NCBI GenBank assembly: GCA_005776395.1
Contig: SXPJ01000104.1
Coordinates: 1 to 56,186, forward strand
Direction: 5' to 3'
Origin: Bdellovibrionales bacterium
Lineage (GTDB): Bacteria > Bdellovibrionota > FAC87 > UBA2466
Length of the DNA stretch: 56,186 nucleotides
How positions within the stretch are numbered: the stretch's first letter is position 1; each line of letters starts with the position of its first letter. The notes under the pieces are model-generated. The model searched no databases. It saw only the letters and a program-made list of their open reading frames with translations, and had not been told where the DNA came from. A program made the translations under genes and the position numbers. Below, piece by piece: positions 43,652 through 53,124 of the stretch.

Positions 43652-45076
43652 TTATTGGGAATGAGTCATTTTAAGTGGATTTACCCATAGCTCAAAGTCT
43701 TGCTCGGTAACCTCCCCCAATCCAACCGCAGCCTCTTTAAGAGTTATATTTTCTTGAAAAGCTTTTTTTACAACTACTGCGACTTTGTCATAACCAATAT
43801 GGGGACTTAATGCGGTTACAAGCATCGGTGAGTTTGATACGTAGTTTTTTATTTGCTTAATATTAGGCTTTATTCCTGGACGAGATGGAGTGTCCTGAAC
43901 ACAATTCACTCGAAAAGAGTGGCAACAATCGCTCAATAACTTAGTAGACTGCAAAAAATTGTAAATGATCACAGGTTTAAAAACATTCAACTCAAAATTC
44001 CCTTGAGAGGCTGCCAATCCTATCGTGGCATCACTTCCAAATACTTGAGTACAGACCATTGCTAACACTTCACACTGAGTAGGATTACTTTTTCCTGGCA
44101 TAATTGAAGATCCTGGTTCATTCTCTGGGAGAGTCACTTCATTAAGACCACATCTTGGGCCGGAAGCCATCCAGCGAATATCGTTCGAAATCTTCATCAA
44201 GGCTATCGCTAAAATCTTAAGGGCCCCCATCGCATTGGCCAGTGGCTCATGTGAACTTAATGCCGCAAATCTATTTAGAGCTAACACAAAAGGAAGTTTC
44301 ATCTCATCTGCAATTTTTGAAACGACTCTTTTCGCAAATTCTGGATGGCAATTAAGCCCTGTTCCTACAGCGGTTCCACCGATAGCAAGCTCGTAAAGCC
44401 CTGGCAAAGTCGACTCAATGACTTTTGTAGCATGATCTAATTGCGCTACATAACCTGAGAACTCCTGTCCCAAAGTCACTGGAACCGCATCCATAAGATG
44501 GGTACGACCTATTTTAACTACATTCTCAAACTCCTTTTGTTTGAGAGTCAAAGCAATCTGTAACTCACGAAGATTAGGTAAAAGCAAATGAACTAAGAAC
44601 TGAGTAGCTGCTATATGCATCACGGTAGGAAAAGTATCATTTGAAGATTGCGACAAATTCACGTCATCATTGGGATGAATAGGTCTCTTTGAACCCATTT
44701 TACCTCTGGCAAGCTCGATAGCTCGATTAGCTATGACCTCATTGACATTCATATGAGTCTGAGTCCCACTGCCGCTTTGCCATACTGTTAATGGAAAGTG
44801 CTCATCAAGCTTACCCTCAAAGACTTCAACCGCAGCCTTTGAAATCAAATTAATCTTTTCACTAGCCGAAATTTCATTGGCTTTGAATAGGCCCAATTCA
44901 AAATTCGTCCAAGCCGCCACTTTTTTAATTAGGCCAAATACCCGAATGATTTCTGTTGGCATTCTCTCACTGCCAATCTCAAAGTGAATCAAAGCTCGTG
45001 CAGTCTGGGCACCATAATATCGATTTGATGGAACCTCAATTTCTCCAAGGCTATCGGTTTCAATTCGATATAACAT
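43652..45076 (-). CDS. fumC: class II fumarate hydratase
   Basis: About 474 residues. It matches FumC from the start ([23 protein letters not shown]) through [15 protein letters not shown] and SSNDTFPT to the superfamily signature [11 protein letters not shown]. It hydrates fumarate to malate in the TCA cycle. Aspartase shares the signature, but the N-terminus and the [14 protein letters not shown] block fit fumarase. The ATG at 45076 matches family N-termini; a GTG lies 15 bases upstream. Confidence 0.92.
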   Translation of the reverse strand: MLYRIETDSLGEIEVPSNRYYGAQTARALIHFEIGSERMPTEIIRVFGLIKKVAAWTNFELGLFKANEISASEKINLISKAAVEVFEGKLDEHFPLTVWQSGSGTQTHMNVNEVIANRAIELARGKMGSKRPIHPNDDVNLSQSSNDTFPTVMHIAATQFLVHLLLPNLRELQIALTLKQKEFENVVKIGRTHLMDAVPVTLGQEFSGYVAQLDHATKVIESTLPGLYELAIGGTAVGTGLNCHPEFAKRVVSKIADEMKLPFVLALNRFAALSSHEPLANAMGALKILAIALMKISNDIRWMASGPRCGLNEVTLPENEPGSSIMPGKSNPTQCEVLAMVCTQVFGSDATIGLAASQGNFELNVFKPVIIYNFLQSTKLLSDCCHSFRVNCVQDTPSRPGIKPNIKQIKNYVSNSPMLVTALSPHIGYDKVAVVVKKAFQENITLKEAAVGLGEVTEQDFELWVNPLKMTHSQ

Positions 45077-45097
45077 ACAAACAGAGGTCACTCTCTT

Positions 45098-45694
45098 TCA
45101 ATTAACCCACCCCCAACACTCGGGGAGATTAGGAGCCTTTATTTTGAGAATCCACTGCTTTAGACTGTTAAGATATTTTACAATAAAGTCCCTTGTCTCT
45201 CGGTCTATCATTAGACCCTCGTTATCAAATTTTTTATCTGCATTGTTAATAAAAACCTCTGGAGAGTTCATCACAAGACCATTTAAAGGCGTCAAAATCT
45301 GCCTTAAATGAGTTTGAGCGCGAACCGTTCCAAATACGGACGGAGAAGCCCCCATAATTCCAATGGGCTTTCCGTTAAATGCTTGATGTGGAGGGCGAGA
45401 AGCCCAATCTATAGCATTCTTTAACACTCCAGGGATGGAATAGTTATATTCAGGTGTTACTATTAACAATGCGTCAGCCTCTTTAATCTCTCTTCGAAAT
45501 TTTTCAACAATAAGAGGAAAACCTCTATCCTTAATATCCTGATTATAGAGTGGAATTGGGGCCAGATCGAAAATGTAAATCCCCATCCCTATAGGGGTTA
45601 ATTCACAAGCCGTATTAAGTGCAGCTGTATTCAATGATCTTTGGCGCAAACTACCTGAAAAACCTAACACCTTAATTGTAGAGTCTGAATTCAC
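45098..45694 (-). CDS. NADPH-dependent FMN reductase, ChrR-like
   Basis: A 198-residue flavodoxin-fold protein. GFSGSLRQRSLN binds the FMN phosphate, and TPEYNYSIPGVLKNAIDW is the family flavin-ring motif. Relatives reduce quinones, chromate or azo compounds. The GTG start has GGAGA five bases upstream. It is followed 21 bp later by fumC on the same strand. Confidence 0.9.
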   Translation of the reverse strand: MNSDSTIKVLGFSGSLRQRSLNTAALNTACELTPIGMGIYIFDLAPIPLYNQDIKDRGFPLIVEKFRREIKEADALLIVTPEYNYSIPGVLKNAIDWASRPPHQAFNGKPIGIMGASPSVFGTVRAQTHLRQILTPLNGLVMNSPEVFINNADKKFDNEGLMIDRETRDFIVKYLNSLKQWILKIKAPNLPECWGWVN

Positions 45695-45718
45695 AAGCTC
45701 TCCTAATCTCCTCTTGGA

Positions 45719-45967
45719 TTAACAATTTTTTTTCTCAGAACCAGATTCTTCTTTTAATGAAAAGAAGGTGCCAGATTCCAGCCTGTAAATAAGTTGACGA
45801 ATCATCCCCTCCTCCTCCTTCATGGCTTTTTTAAACTCTGTATTATCTGAATGGTAAACCCCCTGACGCTGAGTTCCTAAACGCTCAATGAGAACATCTA
45901 TTAAGTAACGTCGTTCTTGTTCAGTGAACTCTTCATAACTTTCCTTAACCGTAACGGACTCGCCCAT
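45719..45967 (-). CDS. small helical protein of unknown function
   Basis: 82 residues, charged and mostly helical, with ERRYLIDVLIERL in the first half. The start at 45967 is decided by GGAGG six bases before this ATG; an upstream TTG overlaps that site and is rejected. It lies just before the FMN reductase gene on the same strand. Confidence 0.6.
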   Translation of the reverse strand: MGESVTVKESYEEFTEQERRYLIDVLIERLGTQRQGVYHSDNTEFKKAMKEEEGMIRQLIYRLESGTFFSLKEESGSEKKNC

Positions 45968-46060
45968 AATAACCTCCAAATTAAATCATAATGACTTTTC
46001 TGTTTTTGATTTTTTGCAATTACCTAGCCAGAGAGGTTAGTATTAAAAGAAAAGAATCTA

Positions 46061-46753
46061 ATGTTAGAAATTAAATACCTTTTTTCAGCTTATAGTATCG
46101 GGGCAGCACTTCTGCTTCTAAATATTTGTGCCTATGCTAAGTCTGAGACATTCCGCAAAGAAAATAGGGATCATTTAAATTCCATTCGAAATCGAACAAT
46201 TAAACAGCAGCCGGTCAAGGATCCCTCTGCAATTCATTCAGAGCCTGAAATGCAAAACAGAAGGTCTTTGCGACCTACAGTTCAAGAACAGACATCTCCT
46301 TCTGAAAACAAGAGATCGATTCCGAATCAACTCAATAGTTTCCCAAGAAGTGATGTTCAAAATCCAGAAGTTCATGAATCAACTCTCTCGGGTCGAATTA
46401 TAAAATGGTCAGGGAATTTTATTCCCTCTAGAAGCTCGATAAATAAGGGTTCACAAAAGCTTCCACTAGAAACCAAGCTCTTTATTTTCAAAGGTAAAAT
46501 CAAGAGCAATGGAACCCCCCATTTTAATCTTTCACCTTTATCTGCAAAGCCCTTTGCAGTAATTAACTCTAATAAAAATGGTGAATTTAAAACTCAGCTT
46601 CCTCCTGGGGAATACACAATTTTCGCCGAAATAGAAGGGGGAAGACTTTACAGAAACTCGCTCGATGGAGATGGTTTTTATTCCACTACAAAAATTGAAA
46701 ATGGTGTTAATGCTATTGAAGATATCATCGACTCTAGAGATGCTACATTTTAG
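46061..46753 (+). CDS. secreted protein with carboxypeptidase-regulatory-like domain
   Basis: A 230-residue protein: a signal peptide (to about residue 26, ICAYA), a disordered basic region (30-105), then a beta-sandwich with LSGRIIKWSGNFIP, NGEFKTQLPPGEYTIFAE and LYRNSLDGDGFY. That C-terminal pattern is the one seen in small secreted proteins of Bacteroidetes with a CarboxypepD_reg-like fold (GKF...LPPGKYSLF...). The function of these proteins is unknown. Its end overlaps the convergent methyltransferase gene by 4 bp. Confidence 0.65.
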   Translation: MLEIKYLFSAYSIGAALLLLNICAYAKSETFRKENRDHLNSIRNRTIKQQPVKDPSAIHSEPEMQNRRSLRPTVQEQTSPSENKRSIPNQLNSFPRSDVQNPEVHESTLSGRIIKWSGNFIPSRSSINKGSQKLPLETKLFIFKGKIKSNGTPHFNLSPLSAKPFAVINSNKNGEFKTQLPPGEYTIFAEIEGGRLYRNSLDGDGFYSTTKIENGVNAIEDIIDSRDATF

Positions 46754-47736
46754 GAGAGTTTCTTAAAACAATAGGCGGATAGAGGCGCCTCTACCCCCAT
46801 CAAATCCTGAGGGATTTTGGGAAGATCCCATTCATCCACTTTTATTTTTTTATCTGCAATAACTTCCTTGGTAAGCTGCTTTAGCAAAGAAGAGTTCCAG
46901 CTAGCTAAATTTGAAGAAATAAACAAAGTTCCTTGCGGGTTTAAAATATCACAACTCTCTGAAATTAGTTTTTGCATATCTTTTTTTACTGAAAATGCTT
47001 TTCCCCGATTATTCCTAGAGAAGCTAGGGGGATCCAAGATTATTAGATCGTAGGTTTTTCCAAGCTTTTTAGCTTTATTAAATTGCTCAAAAACATCAAC
47101 CGCATAAAAAAAATGGGCCTCCGTACTAAGTCCATTCAAATTAAAATTATTTCGTCCCCAGTCCAAATATTTTTTAGAGAGATCTACACTGGTGACCTGA
47201 TTCCCGTTTAAAGCACAGGCCACACTAAAGGCACAGGTATAGGCAAAGCAATTAAGGACCTGTTTATTCGAAAACTGAGTTCCTAAAAATTCACGATTAT
47301 TTCTCTGGTCCAAGAAAATTCCAGTGGAGAACCCATCACAGGGATGGATCTCGTATTTTATTCCCTTTTCATGACAAATAATTTTTGAAGAGCTCTCTTC
47401 CCCCCAAAGAGGACGATTGAGATAGTAACTTAAATCGGCACTGTGTGAACTTCTATCACTTACAAACCTTTTTAAATAGACGCTCTTAATTCCTAGATTA
47501 GCAGCATAAAATTGGGCTATTTCCAACATTTGAGAAGTCTCAAGTTGGCACTTACCTTCATGCCACTGAAACACTAGAACATCTTTGTACCGTTCGACAA
47601 TAAAACCGGAAACACCTTCATCGATACCATTAAAAAGTCGGTAGCAATCGGTATTTTCAGTTTGAAAGGCTATAAGCATCCCTTCCCTAGATTTCAAAGC
47701 TTTTTCGATCGCTTTTAGGAAATTTTCCCCCTTCAA
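46750..47736 (-). CDS. RlmI-like rRNA methyltransferase
   Basis: A 328-residue enzyme resembling RlmI/RlmK (23S rRNA m5C or m7G). The N-terminal half is YRLFNGIDEGVSGFIVERY; the C-terminal SAM domain has FCDG-type TGIFLDQRNNR, VLNCFAYTCAFSVA and the catalytic DPPSFSR. The TTG start overlaps the stop of the upstream pseudouridine synthase gene (TTGA), so the two are coupled. The exact target cannot be named. Confidence 0.85.
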   Translation of the reverse strand: MKGENFLKAIEKALKSREGMLIAFQTENTDCYRLFNGIDEGVSGFIVERYKDVLVFQWHEGKCQLETSQMLEIAQFYAANLGIKSVYLKRFVSDRSSHSADLSYYLNRPLWGEESSSKIICHEKGIKYEIHPCDGFSTGIFLDQRNNREFLGTQFSNKQVLNCFAYTCAFSVACALNGNQVTSVDLSKKYLDWGRNNFNLNGLSTEAHFFYAVDVFEQFNKAKKLGKTYDLIILDPPSFSRNNRGKAFSVKKDMQKLISESCDILNPQGTLFISSNLASWNSSLLKQLTKEVIADKKIKVDEWDLPKIPQDLMGVEAPLSAYCFKKLS

Positions 47737-48428
47737 GTAAAGCCGCCTACAATCGCAGACTCCTCTTCAGGAATTGAGATCTCAATCATGGTTTTAGTGG
47801 TGGGATGAAGAAAACTTACATAACATGACTCTAATGCAATCGCTCCTTCACGAAACTTTTTGTCAGAGCCATATTTCTTATCCCCCACAATAGGGGCTCC
47901 TACAGCGGATAACTGGGCTCGAATCTGATGTTTACGGCCCGTAATGAGCTCTATCTCAACTAAAAAGGCCTTATTCTCCCGTCTCTTAGTAGAATAATTT
48001 AAAACGGCCTTCTGCCTCTTACCTTGGGGCTCTGAAAAAACACGAGTTTTTTTGTCCTGTTCATTAAAATCCAAGTAATGGACAAGGGTGCCTTTGTGGG
48101 GTTTAAGTTCCTGTGAAACCCAAGCCCTATATCGCTTTTTAAACCCATGACTTCTCATCTGCTCCGAAAGGCGACTCGCAGCTTTGCTAGTTTTGGCAAA
48201 AACCACGACTCCAGCCGTAGGCCTATCCAGCCGATGAACCAACCCTAAATAGACATTCCCAGGCTTGGAATACTTAGCCTTAAGCCATAATTTAACAGCT
48301 TCAAACAAAGAAAAGTCCCCGGTCAAATCCCCCTGGGTTAGCACCCGATGAGGCTTAAAAACGGCTATAAGATGTGAGTCTTCGTAGAGAACTTTCAACT
48401 TTTGGCTCAATGTACTTGACGACGGCAT
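47733..48428 (-). CDS. RluA-family pseudouridine synthase
   Basis: 231 residues if the ATG at 48428 is used, or 241 from an ATG at 48458. It has LYEDSHLIAVFKPHRVLTQG, the catalytic HRLDRPTAGVVVFA and GRKHQIRAQL. It lacks an S4 domain, so it resembles RluA or TruC-type enzymes. It is coupled to the RlmI-like gene by overlap. The upstream ATG shares a CATG with the start of rsmG on the other strand. Confidence 0.9.
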   Translation of the reverse strand: MPSSSTLSQKLKVLYEDSHLIAVFKPHRVLTQGDLTGDFSLFEAVKLWLKAKYSKPGNVYLGLVHRLDRPTAGVVVFAKTSKAASRLSEQMRSHGFKKRYRAWVSQELKPHKGTLVHYLDFNEQDKKTRVFSEPQGKRQKAVLNYSTKRRENKAFLVEIELITGRKHQIRAQLSAVGAPIVGDKKYGSDKKFREGAIALESCYVSFLHPTTKTMIEISIPEEESAIVGGFT

Positions 48429-48456
48429 ATTGAATTCTCTATAGCTCAGAACACTC

Positions 48457-49251
48457 ATGAAAAGCTATCCCCCAAAATTTAAAAAATCTACAGGCACCAA
48501 ACAGGGAAAGACTAACTTTAACCGACGCCCAGTTGAAAATCGTCTTCCCCCTACCCTGAACTCAATGATTGAGCTTCTAAAGCGTAGTGATATTAAGCTT
48601 AATAAAGAACAGACCCATCAGCTTTGGACATTCCATAACCTGCTCAGAGCCAGGAATACAGACCAAGAATTGACCCGTATTATTGGGTTTGAGCCGATTA
48701 TTATCAAACACTATGTCGATTCTATGATTGTAGGAAAATTTCTTGAACTCCCCTCTCCAATTGTCGATGTGGGCACAGGAGCTGGATTTCCTGGAATTCC
48801 ACTTAAAATTAGATACCCTCACTTAAAAATTACATTGGCCGAACCTCGTCCCAAGAGGATTGCTTTTCTAAAAGAGGTTATCCACACTTTAAAACTAAGA
48901 AATATAGAGATCTTCGAACATAAAATAGTCAGTCGCAGCTTCCGAACCCCCATGAAAGCGGTTATTACACGAGCCTTAGAGACCATTGATAAGACGATGC
49001 TTAGAACTTCAGGCTGCCTCGAAGTGGGAGGTCGCCTAATATTTCTTAAAGGGCCTGCGGTGGATCCAGAGATCTCAGCGGTAAGAAAAAGATTTGGAGA
49101 ATATTTTAAGCTGATTTCAGATAAGAAGTACCAACTCCCACATACGGGCCACTCTCGGCGACTTGTGATTTACGAAAAGCTAAAAAACTTCGAATCGGAA
49201 AACGAATCCAAAAATGAAGAATCTGAAGACTCTTTTAGTGAATCGAATTAG
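48457..49251 (+). CDS. rsmG: 16S rRNA (guanine527-N7)-methyltransferase RsmG with extra tails
   Basis: Methylates G527 of 16S rRNA. The core (about 40-240) has HYVDSMIVGKFLELP, motif I VDVGTGAGFPGIPLKI and EPRPKRIAFLKEV. At 264 residues it is about 50 longer than usual: a basic N-terminal extension (about 30 residues) and an acidic Glu/Ser-rich C-terminal tail. It is divergent from the RluA-like gene and overlaps the convergent lipoprotein gene by 17 bp. Confidence 0.92.
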   Translation: MKSYPPKFKKSTGTKQGKTNFNRRPVENRLPPTLNSMIELLKRSDIKLNKEQTHQLWTFHNLLRARNTDQELTRIIGFEPIIIKHYVDSMIVGKFLELPSPIVDVGTGAGFPGIPLKIRYPHLKITLAEPRPKRIAFLKEVIHTLKLRNIEIFEHKIVSRSFRTPMKAVITRALETIDKTMLRTSGCLEVGGRLIFLKGPAVDPEISAVRKRFGEYFKLISDKKYQLPHTGHSRRLVIYEKLKNFESENESKNEESEDSFSESN

Positions 49252-49756
49252 CAAAAGCCAAATGTTCAATCTCTGCGATTAGTTTTCCGAAAATCATTCC
49301 CTCATCAGAACTTCGACACCCTTCAACCGCAAAGGCTTCCTTGCTGTTTTTAATCTTTATAATAAAGGGGGTTCGACATCGATTAAGTTCTCTCATGGCA
49401 GGTTTTCTATAAAATACGCCCGCTGTTTCTATTGATTTAGCCAACAAATCCTTAAACTGAACTTCATCAATTTTTAAACTCTTGTAAATTTGTTTATCAT
49501 GAAAAATATGAAGTTCAGGTGAGTACTGCTTATGAAAAGCATAAATTCGATGAGAATTGTGTCCTCTCTCAAAAACGATATCTACTGAGGCTGTTTTAAA
49601 ATCATTTAAATAAACTGACACAAGCTCTTCAGGAATGGAATGTTTACTATTTGGAATAGATGAGCAGGAGGTCATGAGTTCCAGCAAAACTAAAACAACT
49701 ATACTTTTTAGAATTTTATTTTTTAATCCCAGATCTAATATTTTTTTCAACTGCAT
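49235..49756 (-). CDS. lipoprotein of unknown function
   Basis: A 173-residue protein with a basic N-terminus, a hydrophobic segment and lipobox LMTSC (Cys31). The mature part ends with two cysteines (NRC, EGC). Its start overlaps the stop of the protease gene by one base (TAATG), so they are coupled. No family recognised. Confidence 0.7.
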   Translation of the reverse strand: MQLKKILDLGLKNKILKSIVVLVLLELMTSCSSIPNSKHSIPEELVSVYLNDFKTASVDIVFERGHNSHRIYAFHKQYSPELHIFHDKQIYKSLKIDEVQFKDLLAKSIETAGVFYRKPAMRELNRCRTPFIIKIKNSKEAFAVEGCRSSDEGMIFGKLIAEIEHLAFANSIH

Positions 49757-50865
49757 TATCTCTTCCCTTCAAACGTGCAATAGGAGATTGACTGGCCCTG
49801 TTCAAAACAGCCTAATAAGGCTCTTAATTGCGGACTTCTTCCGAATACTTTCTCGATTCTAACTTTGGATTCAGGATGAGACTCAGAGTTTTGATCTAAC
49901 CAGCTTTCTTGATTACAAAGATCTTTAACAGAATTTACAACCGAATAGCTCAACTCTTCATTGTTTTTAAACTTAGAAGAATAGGTCTCTAGAGCCTGTA
50001 CCGTGATTTGAGTAGCGAGCCAATCGGCAAACAACTCTCCAAGATAATTGTTCTTAGAACAGCCATTTTCAACTCGGTTAGGCCCCACCACCTTCTCATT
50101 TTGAAAACATTGCAGTAGTTGTCGATACCCTTCGATCTTTATCTGGCTCATCTCTAATTCACAAGGATCGATGGCATGGCTTATTTCATGGGCAATAGTA
50201 AAAACTCTATTAAACCAAGATTTTGCAGAAAGCAAATAGGCTCCTCCAACCCGAATCACTCTTTTCTCCCCAGGAAAACTCTCATAATAAACATCATTTT
50301 TAGTAAACAGATCAGGTTCGTTGGCATAAAGACTTGTAGGAGGAGGAATCTCAAGCACAATATGTTTTAAACGGCGAGTGAGTTCGTTTTTTGATGCTTT
50401 TGGAATTATTTGCTCTGGTTGTTTTTCAATCAACTTAATCATTTGCTTTTGAATCCAATCATAGATCTCTAAAAGCATCTTCTTTCTTCGAGGAGTGTAA
50501 ATACGACTAACAAGTTCTTCATCAATCTGTTCATTACTCCAATTGGGATGTTGATGGAGAATCATTTCATAGAGTCTTAGAGCCTCTACTTCACCTTTGA
50601 TATCAGGCTGAACACTTCCGGTAGGATCGGATACCACCTCGTTTGAAAGACAAACAGTCTGGTAAAAATGGGTACAAAGTGATTCGGTTAAAATTTTTGA
50701 TGGAACCTCAACCTCGGAAGGAAGTTTGGATTCGGATGTCTCGCGCACCGTCTTACTTTTTAAATCTTCCTGCATTTTGAATAACTGTTGATACACCGCG
50801 CCTGAGATCACAACAAAAGAGGCCACCACTACAGAAACTCTTGCTGTGTATTTAGGAAGATGCAC
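49756..50865 (-). CDS. membrane-anchored zinc metalloprotease, M13-like
   Basis: A 369-residue protein with an N-terminal anchor (about 9-28) and periplasmic body. The zinc site is HEISH (226-230), with the third ligand likely Glu277 in GELFADW (276-281), the gluzincin ExxxD arrangement of M13. The C-terminal HPESKVRIEKVFGRSPQLRALLGC also follows the M13 pattern (H...RV...F...C). It is about half the size of typical neprilysins, so it is either a distant member or a separate family. A GTG start directly follows the stop of the TPR gene. Confidence 0.7.
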   Translation of the reverse strand: MHLPKYTARVSVVVASFVVISGAVYQQLFKMQEDLKSKTVRETSESKLPSEVEVPSKILTESLCTHFYQTVCLSNEVVSDPTGSVQPDIKGEVEALRLYEMILHQHPNWSNEQIDEELVSRIYTPRRKKMLLEIYDWIQKQMIKLIEKQPEQIIPKASKNELTRRLKHIVLEIPPPTSLYANEPDLFTKNDVYYESFPGEKRVIRVGGAYLLSAKSWFNRVFTIAHEISHAIDPCELEMSQIKIEGYRQLLQCFQNEKVVGPNRVENGCSKNNYLGELFADWLATQITVQALETYSSKFKNNEELSYSVVNSVKDLCNQESWLDQNSESHPESKVRIEKVFGRSPQLRALLGCFEQGQSISYCTFEGKR

Positions 50866-51348
50866 CTAGTTTATTTCCTTACGAAGCTCGTCCATTTTTT
50901 TCACTAGCCCTGGATCGCCTGGCAAATAATTCAAGGCCCTATCCAGTTCTCGCATGGCCTTCATAAACATTTTTTTCTCTATGAAGATGTGGGCAAGATT
51001 TATATGGGGAAAATGACGAAACTCATAATTTTTACTTTTCATTGCTCGCTTTAGCCATGGAATAGCTTCATCAAATTTACCCTGAGAAATGAGATACGAT
51101 CCAATATCATTGAATGGATTTCCAAAATCAGGATCCAACAAAATCGCCTTTTTACAAAGTTCGATAGCCCTATCACTTTGATTTAATTGATGTTCCATCC
51201 ATCCCCAATAGGTCATTCCTTCAGCCGTAGGATGAACTTTAATACTTGATTCGAATATTTCTTTGGCTTTGTCAGCATGACCAGAATGGGCCAGCACTAA
51301 TCCCTCTTTAATTAAATCTTTAGCCCGCTTGTACGAGGTAAACCCCAT
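50866..51348 (-). CDS. tetratricopeptide-repeat protein
   Basis: A 160-residue cytoplasmic protein of about four TPR units, such as LVLAHSGHADKAKEIFESS, AIELCKKAILLDPDFGNP and AMRELDRALNYLPGDPG. It is a protein-binding scaffold. Its stop codon abuts the GTG of the protease gene, and a lipoprotein gene follows, so the three form a small coupled operon. Confidence 0.85.
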   Translation of the reverse strand: MGFTSYKRAKDLIKEGLVLAHSGHADKAKEIFESSIKVHPTAEGMTYWGWMEHQLNQSDRAIELCKKAILLDPDFGNPFNDIGSYLISQGKFDEAIPWLKRAMKSKNYEFRHFPHINLAHIFIEKKMFMKAMRELDRALNYLPGDPGLVKKMDELRKEIN

Positions 51349-51400
51349 ATGATTATTTTGCTCTCTATCCGAAAGTCATGCAAGAGAGTATCCTATTAAT

Positions 51401-51703
51401 ATGAATAAACCCCAGTTTAAAAGTTATGAAGAATTTTGGCCCTACTATCTTAGTTTACATTCCAAAAGAGGCACTCAACTCTTTCATACGGCAGGACTTC
51501 TTCTTGGAGTCTCACTATTTATCGTTGGTATTTTAACCCTTAACTGGATCTACATTGGGTTAGCTCTAGTTTGTGGCTATGGTTTTGCTTGGACTTCCCA
51601 TTTCCTCATAGAAAAAAATAATCCCGCAGCGTGGCAATTCCCTGGATGGTCATTTCTTTCCGAGTTTAAAATGGCCTTTCTAGTTTTAACTAGAAAGATT
51701 TAA
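51401..51703 (+). CDS. DUF962/Mpo1-like membrane protein
   Basis: A 100-residue protein with two to three membrane segments and the DUF962 marks: [38 protein letters not shown] and PGWSFLSEF. The yeast relative Mpo1 is an iron-dependent dioxygenase of 2-hydroxy fatty acids, using the conserved histidines. Bacterial roles are unknown. Its stop overlaps the convergent eno gene by 4 bp. Confidence 0.8.
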   Translation: MNKPQFKSYEEFWPYYLSLHSKRGTQLFHTAGLLLGVSLFIVGILTLNWIYIGLALVCGYGFAWTSHFLIEKNNPAAWQFPGWSFLSEFKMAFLVLTRKI

Positions 51704-53007
51704 CGTTTAAAAATATTTTCGTAAGGAATTGTTTTGTGATGGGTCTTTGCCCACTCTTCAATTCTCAAAAGTTCATTGTATTTCGCTGTTCTCTCAGAAC
51801 GAGACACTGAACCTGTTTTGATCTGTCCACAACCACTTCCCACAGCTAAATGCGCTATCGTGACATCTTCAGTCTCGCCAGATCGATGAGATGCTACCGC
51901 TGTATAACCCTTTTTTCTACAGAGAAGCATAGTATCAAAAGTCTCTGTTAATGTTCCAATTTGATTCACTTTAATAAGAACCGAATTAGCAACATTTTCA
52001 GAGATCCCTCTCTCCACTCTCGAAGGTTGAGTGACAAACAGATCATCGCCCACCAACTGGGTTCGCCTTCCAAATTTTTCAGTAAGCTCTTTCCATCCTG
52101 ACCAATCGTTTTCATCAAGCCCATCTTCAATACTCACTAAGGGAAACTTCTCCAAGAGGCCTGAATAATAATTCATGAGTTCTTCTTTGGAGAGTTGATT
52201 TTTACCGCCATAATTGAGTGAATATTGCTGACTATTCTTATTAAAGAAAGAGCTTGCAGCGACATCAAGAGCTAAAGAGATCTGCTTTCCTAATTGATAA
52301 CCCGCTTTTTCAACTGCTTCCGAAATAAACTCCAGGGCCTGGGCATTGTTTTTAAGAGAAGGGGCAAAACCTCCTTCATCACCTACTGCAGTAGAAAGGT
52401 GTAGATCATGAAGTTTTTTCTTTAGATACTGAAAAACCTCGCAACCACTTCGTAGCGCTTCATGAAAGCTTTCAAAACCATGAGGAACAATCATGAATTC
52501 CTGAATCTCTAATCCATTATTGGCATGCAATCCGCCATTTAAAACATTCATCAAGGGCACTGGAAGCCGCATCTCTTTTTCAGATAACCCCAACATCTCA
52601 TTCATTGTAAGGAAAAGAGGTCTTTTCTGCTGATTAGCTATCGCATGAGCAAAGGCCAATGAAACTCCTAGTAAAGCATTAGCCCCATATTTTCCTTTTT
52701 GAGGGGTTCCATCCGCATGAAGAGTTATTTGATCTAACTCACGAATGCTTGAGAAACTTTTTCCTTCCAGCAACTTACTCAAGGCTTCATTGACATTTTT
52801 AACGGCCTTTAAGGTCCCCTTACCTAAAAACCTTTTAAGATCCCCATCTCTAAGTTCCAAGGCTTCATGCTCTCCAGTCGAAGCACCCGATGGAACCATC
52901 GCCCTTCCCCAACTTCCATCAGCTAACGTTATTTCAACTTCAATGGTGGGGTTTCCACGAGAATCTAGAATTTCACGACCGTGAACTTTAGAAATTTTAT
53001 ATGACAT
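51700..53007 (-). CDS. eno: enolase
   Basis: Converts 2-phosphoglycerate to phosphoenolpyruvate. A full-length 435-residue protein with [12 protein letters not shown] at the N-terminus, the metal and catalytic [11 protein letters not shown] and GDDLFVT blocks, the catalytic Lys in [13 protein letters not shown] and SHRSGETED near the end. Its GAGGG ribosome site, seven bases before the ATG, lies in the stem of a long leader hairpin (53008-53090), which may control translation. Confidence 0.98.
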   Translation of the reverse strand: MSYKISKVHGREILDSRGNPTIEVEITLADGSWGRAMVPSGASTGEHEALELRDGDLKRFLGKGTLKAVKNVNEALSKLLEGKSFSSIRELDQITLHADGTPQKGKYGANALLGVSLAFAHAIANQQKRPLFLTMNEMLGLSEKEMRLPVPLMNVLNGGLHANNGLEIQEFMIVPHGFESFHEALRSGCEVFQYLKKKLHDLHLSTAVGDEGGFAPSLKNNAQALEFISEAVEKAGYQLGKQISLALDVAASSFFNKNSQQYSLNYGGKNQLSKEELMNYYSGLLEKFPLVSIEDGLDENDWSGWKELTEKFGRRTQLVGDDLFVTQPSRVERGISENVANSVLIKVNQIGTLTETFDTMLLCRKKGYTAVASHRSGETEDVTIAHLAVGSGCGQIKTGSVSRSERTAKYNELLRIEEWAKTHHKTIPYENIFKR

Positions 53008-53090
53008 AAAAAAGCCCTCGATAACTTATCCTAAATCTAATTTTACTCTTTGGTCGAGTAAAATTGTACTTAAGAAGTTTCGAGGGGCTT
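53008..53090 (-). promoter_or_regulatory. eno leader hairpin covering the ribosome binding site
   Basis: On the minus strand, AAGCCCCTCGAAACTT (53090-53075) pairs with AAGTTATCGAGGGCTT (53027-53012): about 15 bp with one bulge on each side. An inner stem (AATTTTACTC/GAGTAAAATT, 53039-53065) sits inside it. Six Us follow the outer stem and end at the eno AUG. The GAGGG ribosome site is within the 3' arm. The structure could act as a terminator after dnaK and as a translational or transcriptional attenuator for eno. Confidence 0.6.
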
Positions 53091-53124
53091 AATCTTTAAC
53101 TAGAAGGTCTCTTACCCGCTAATT

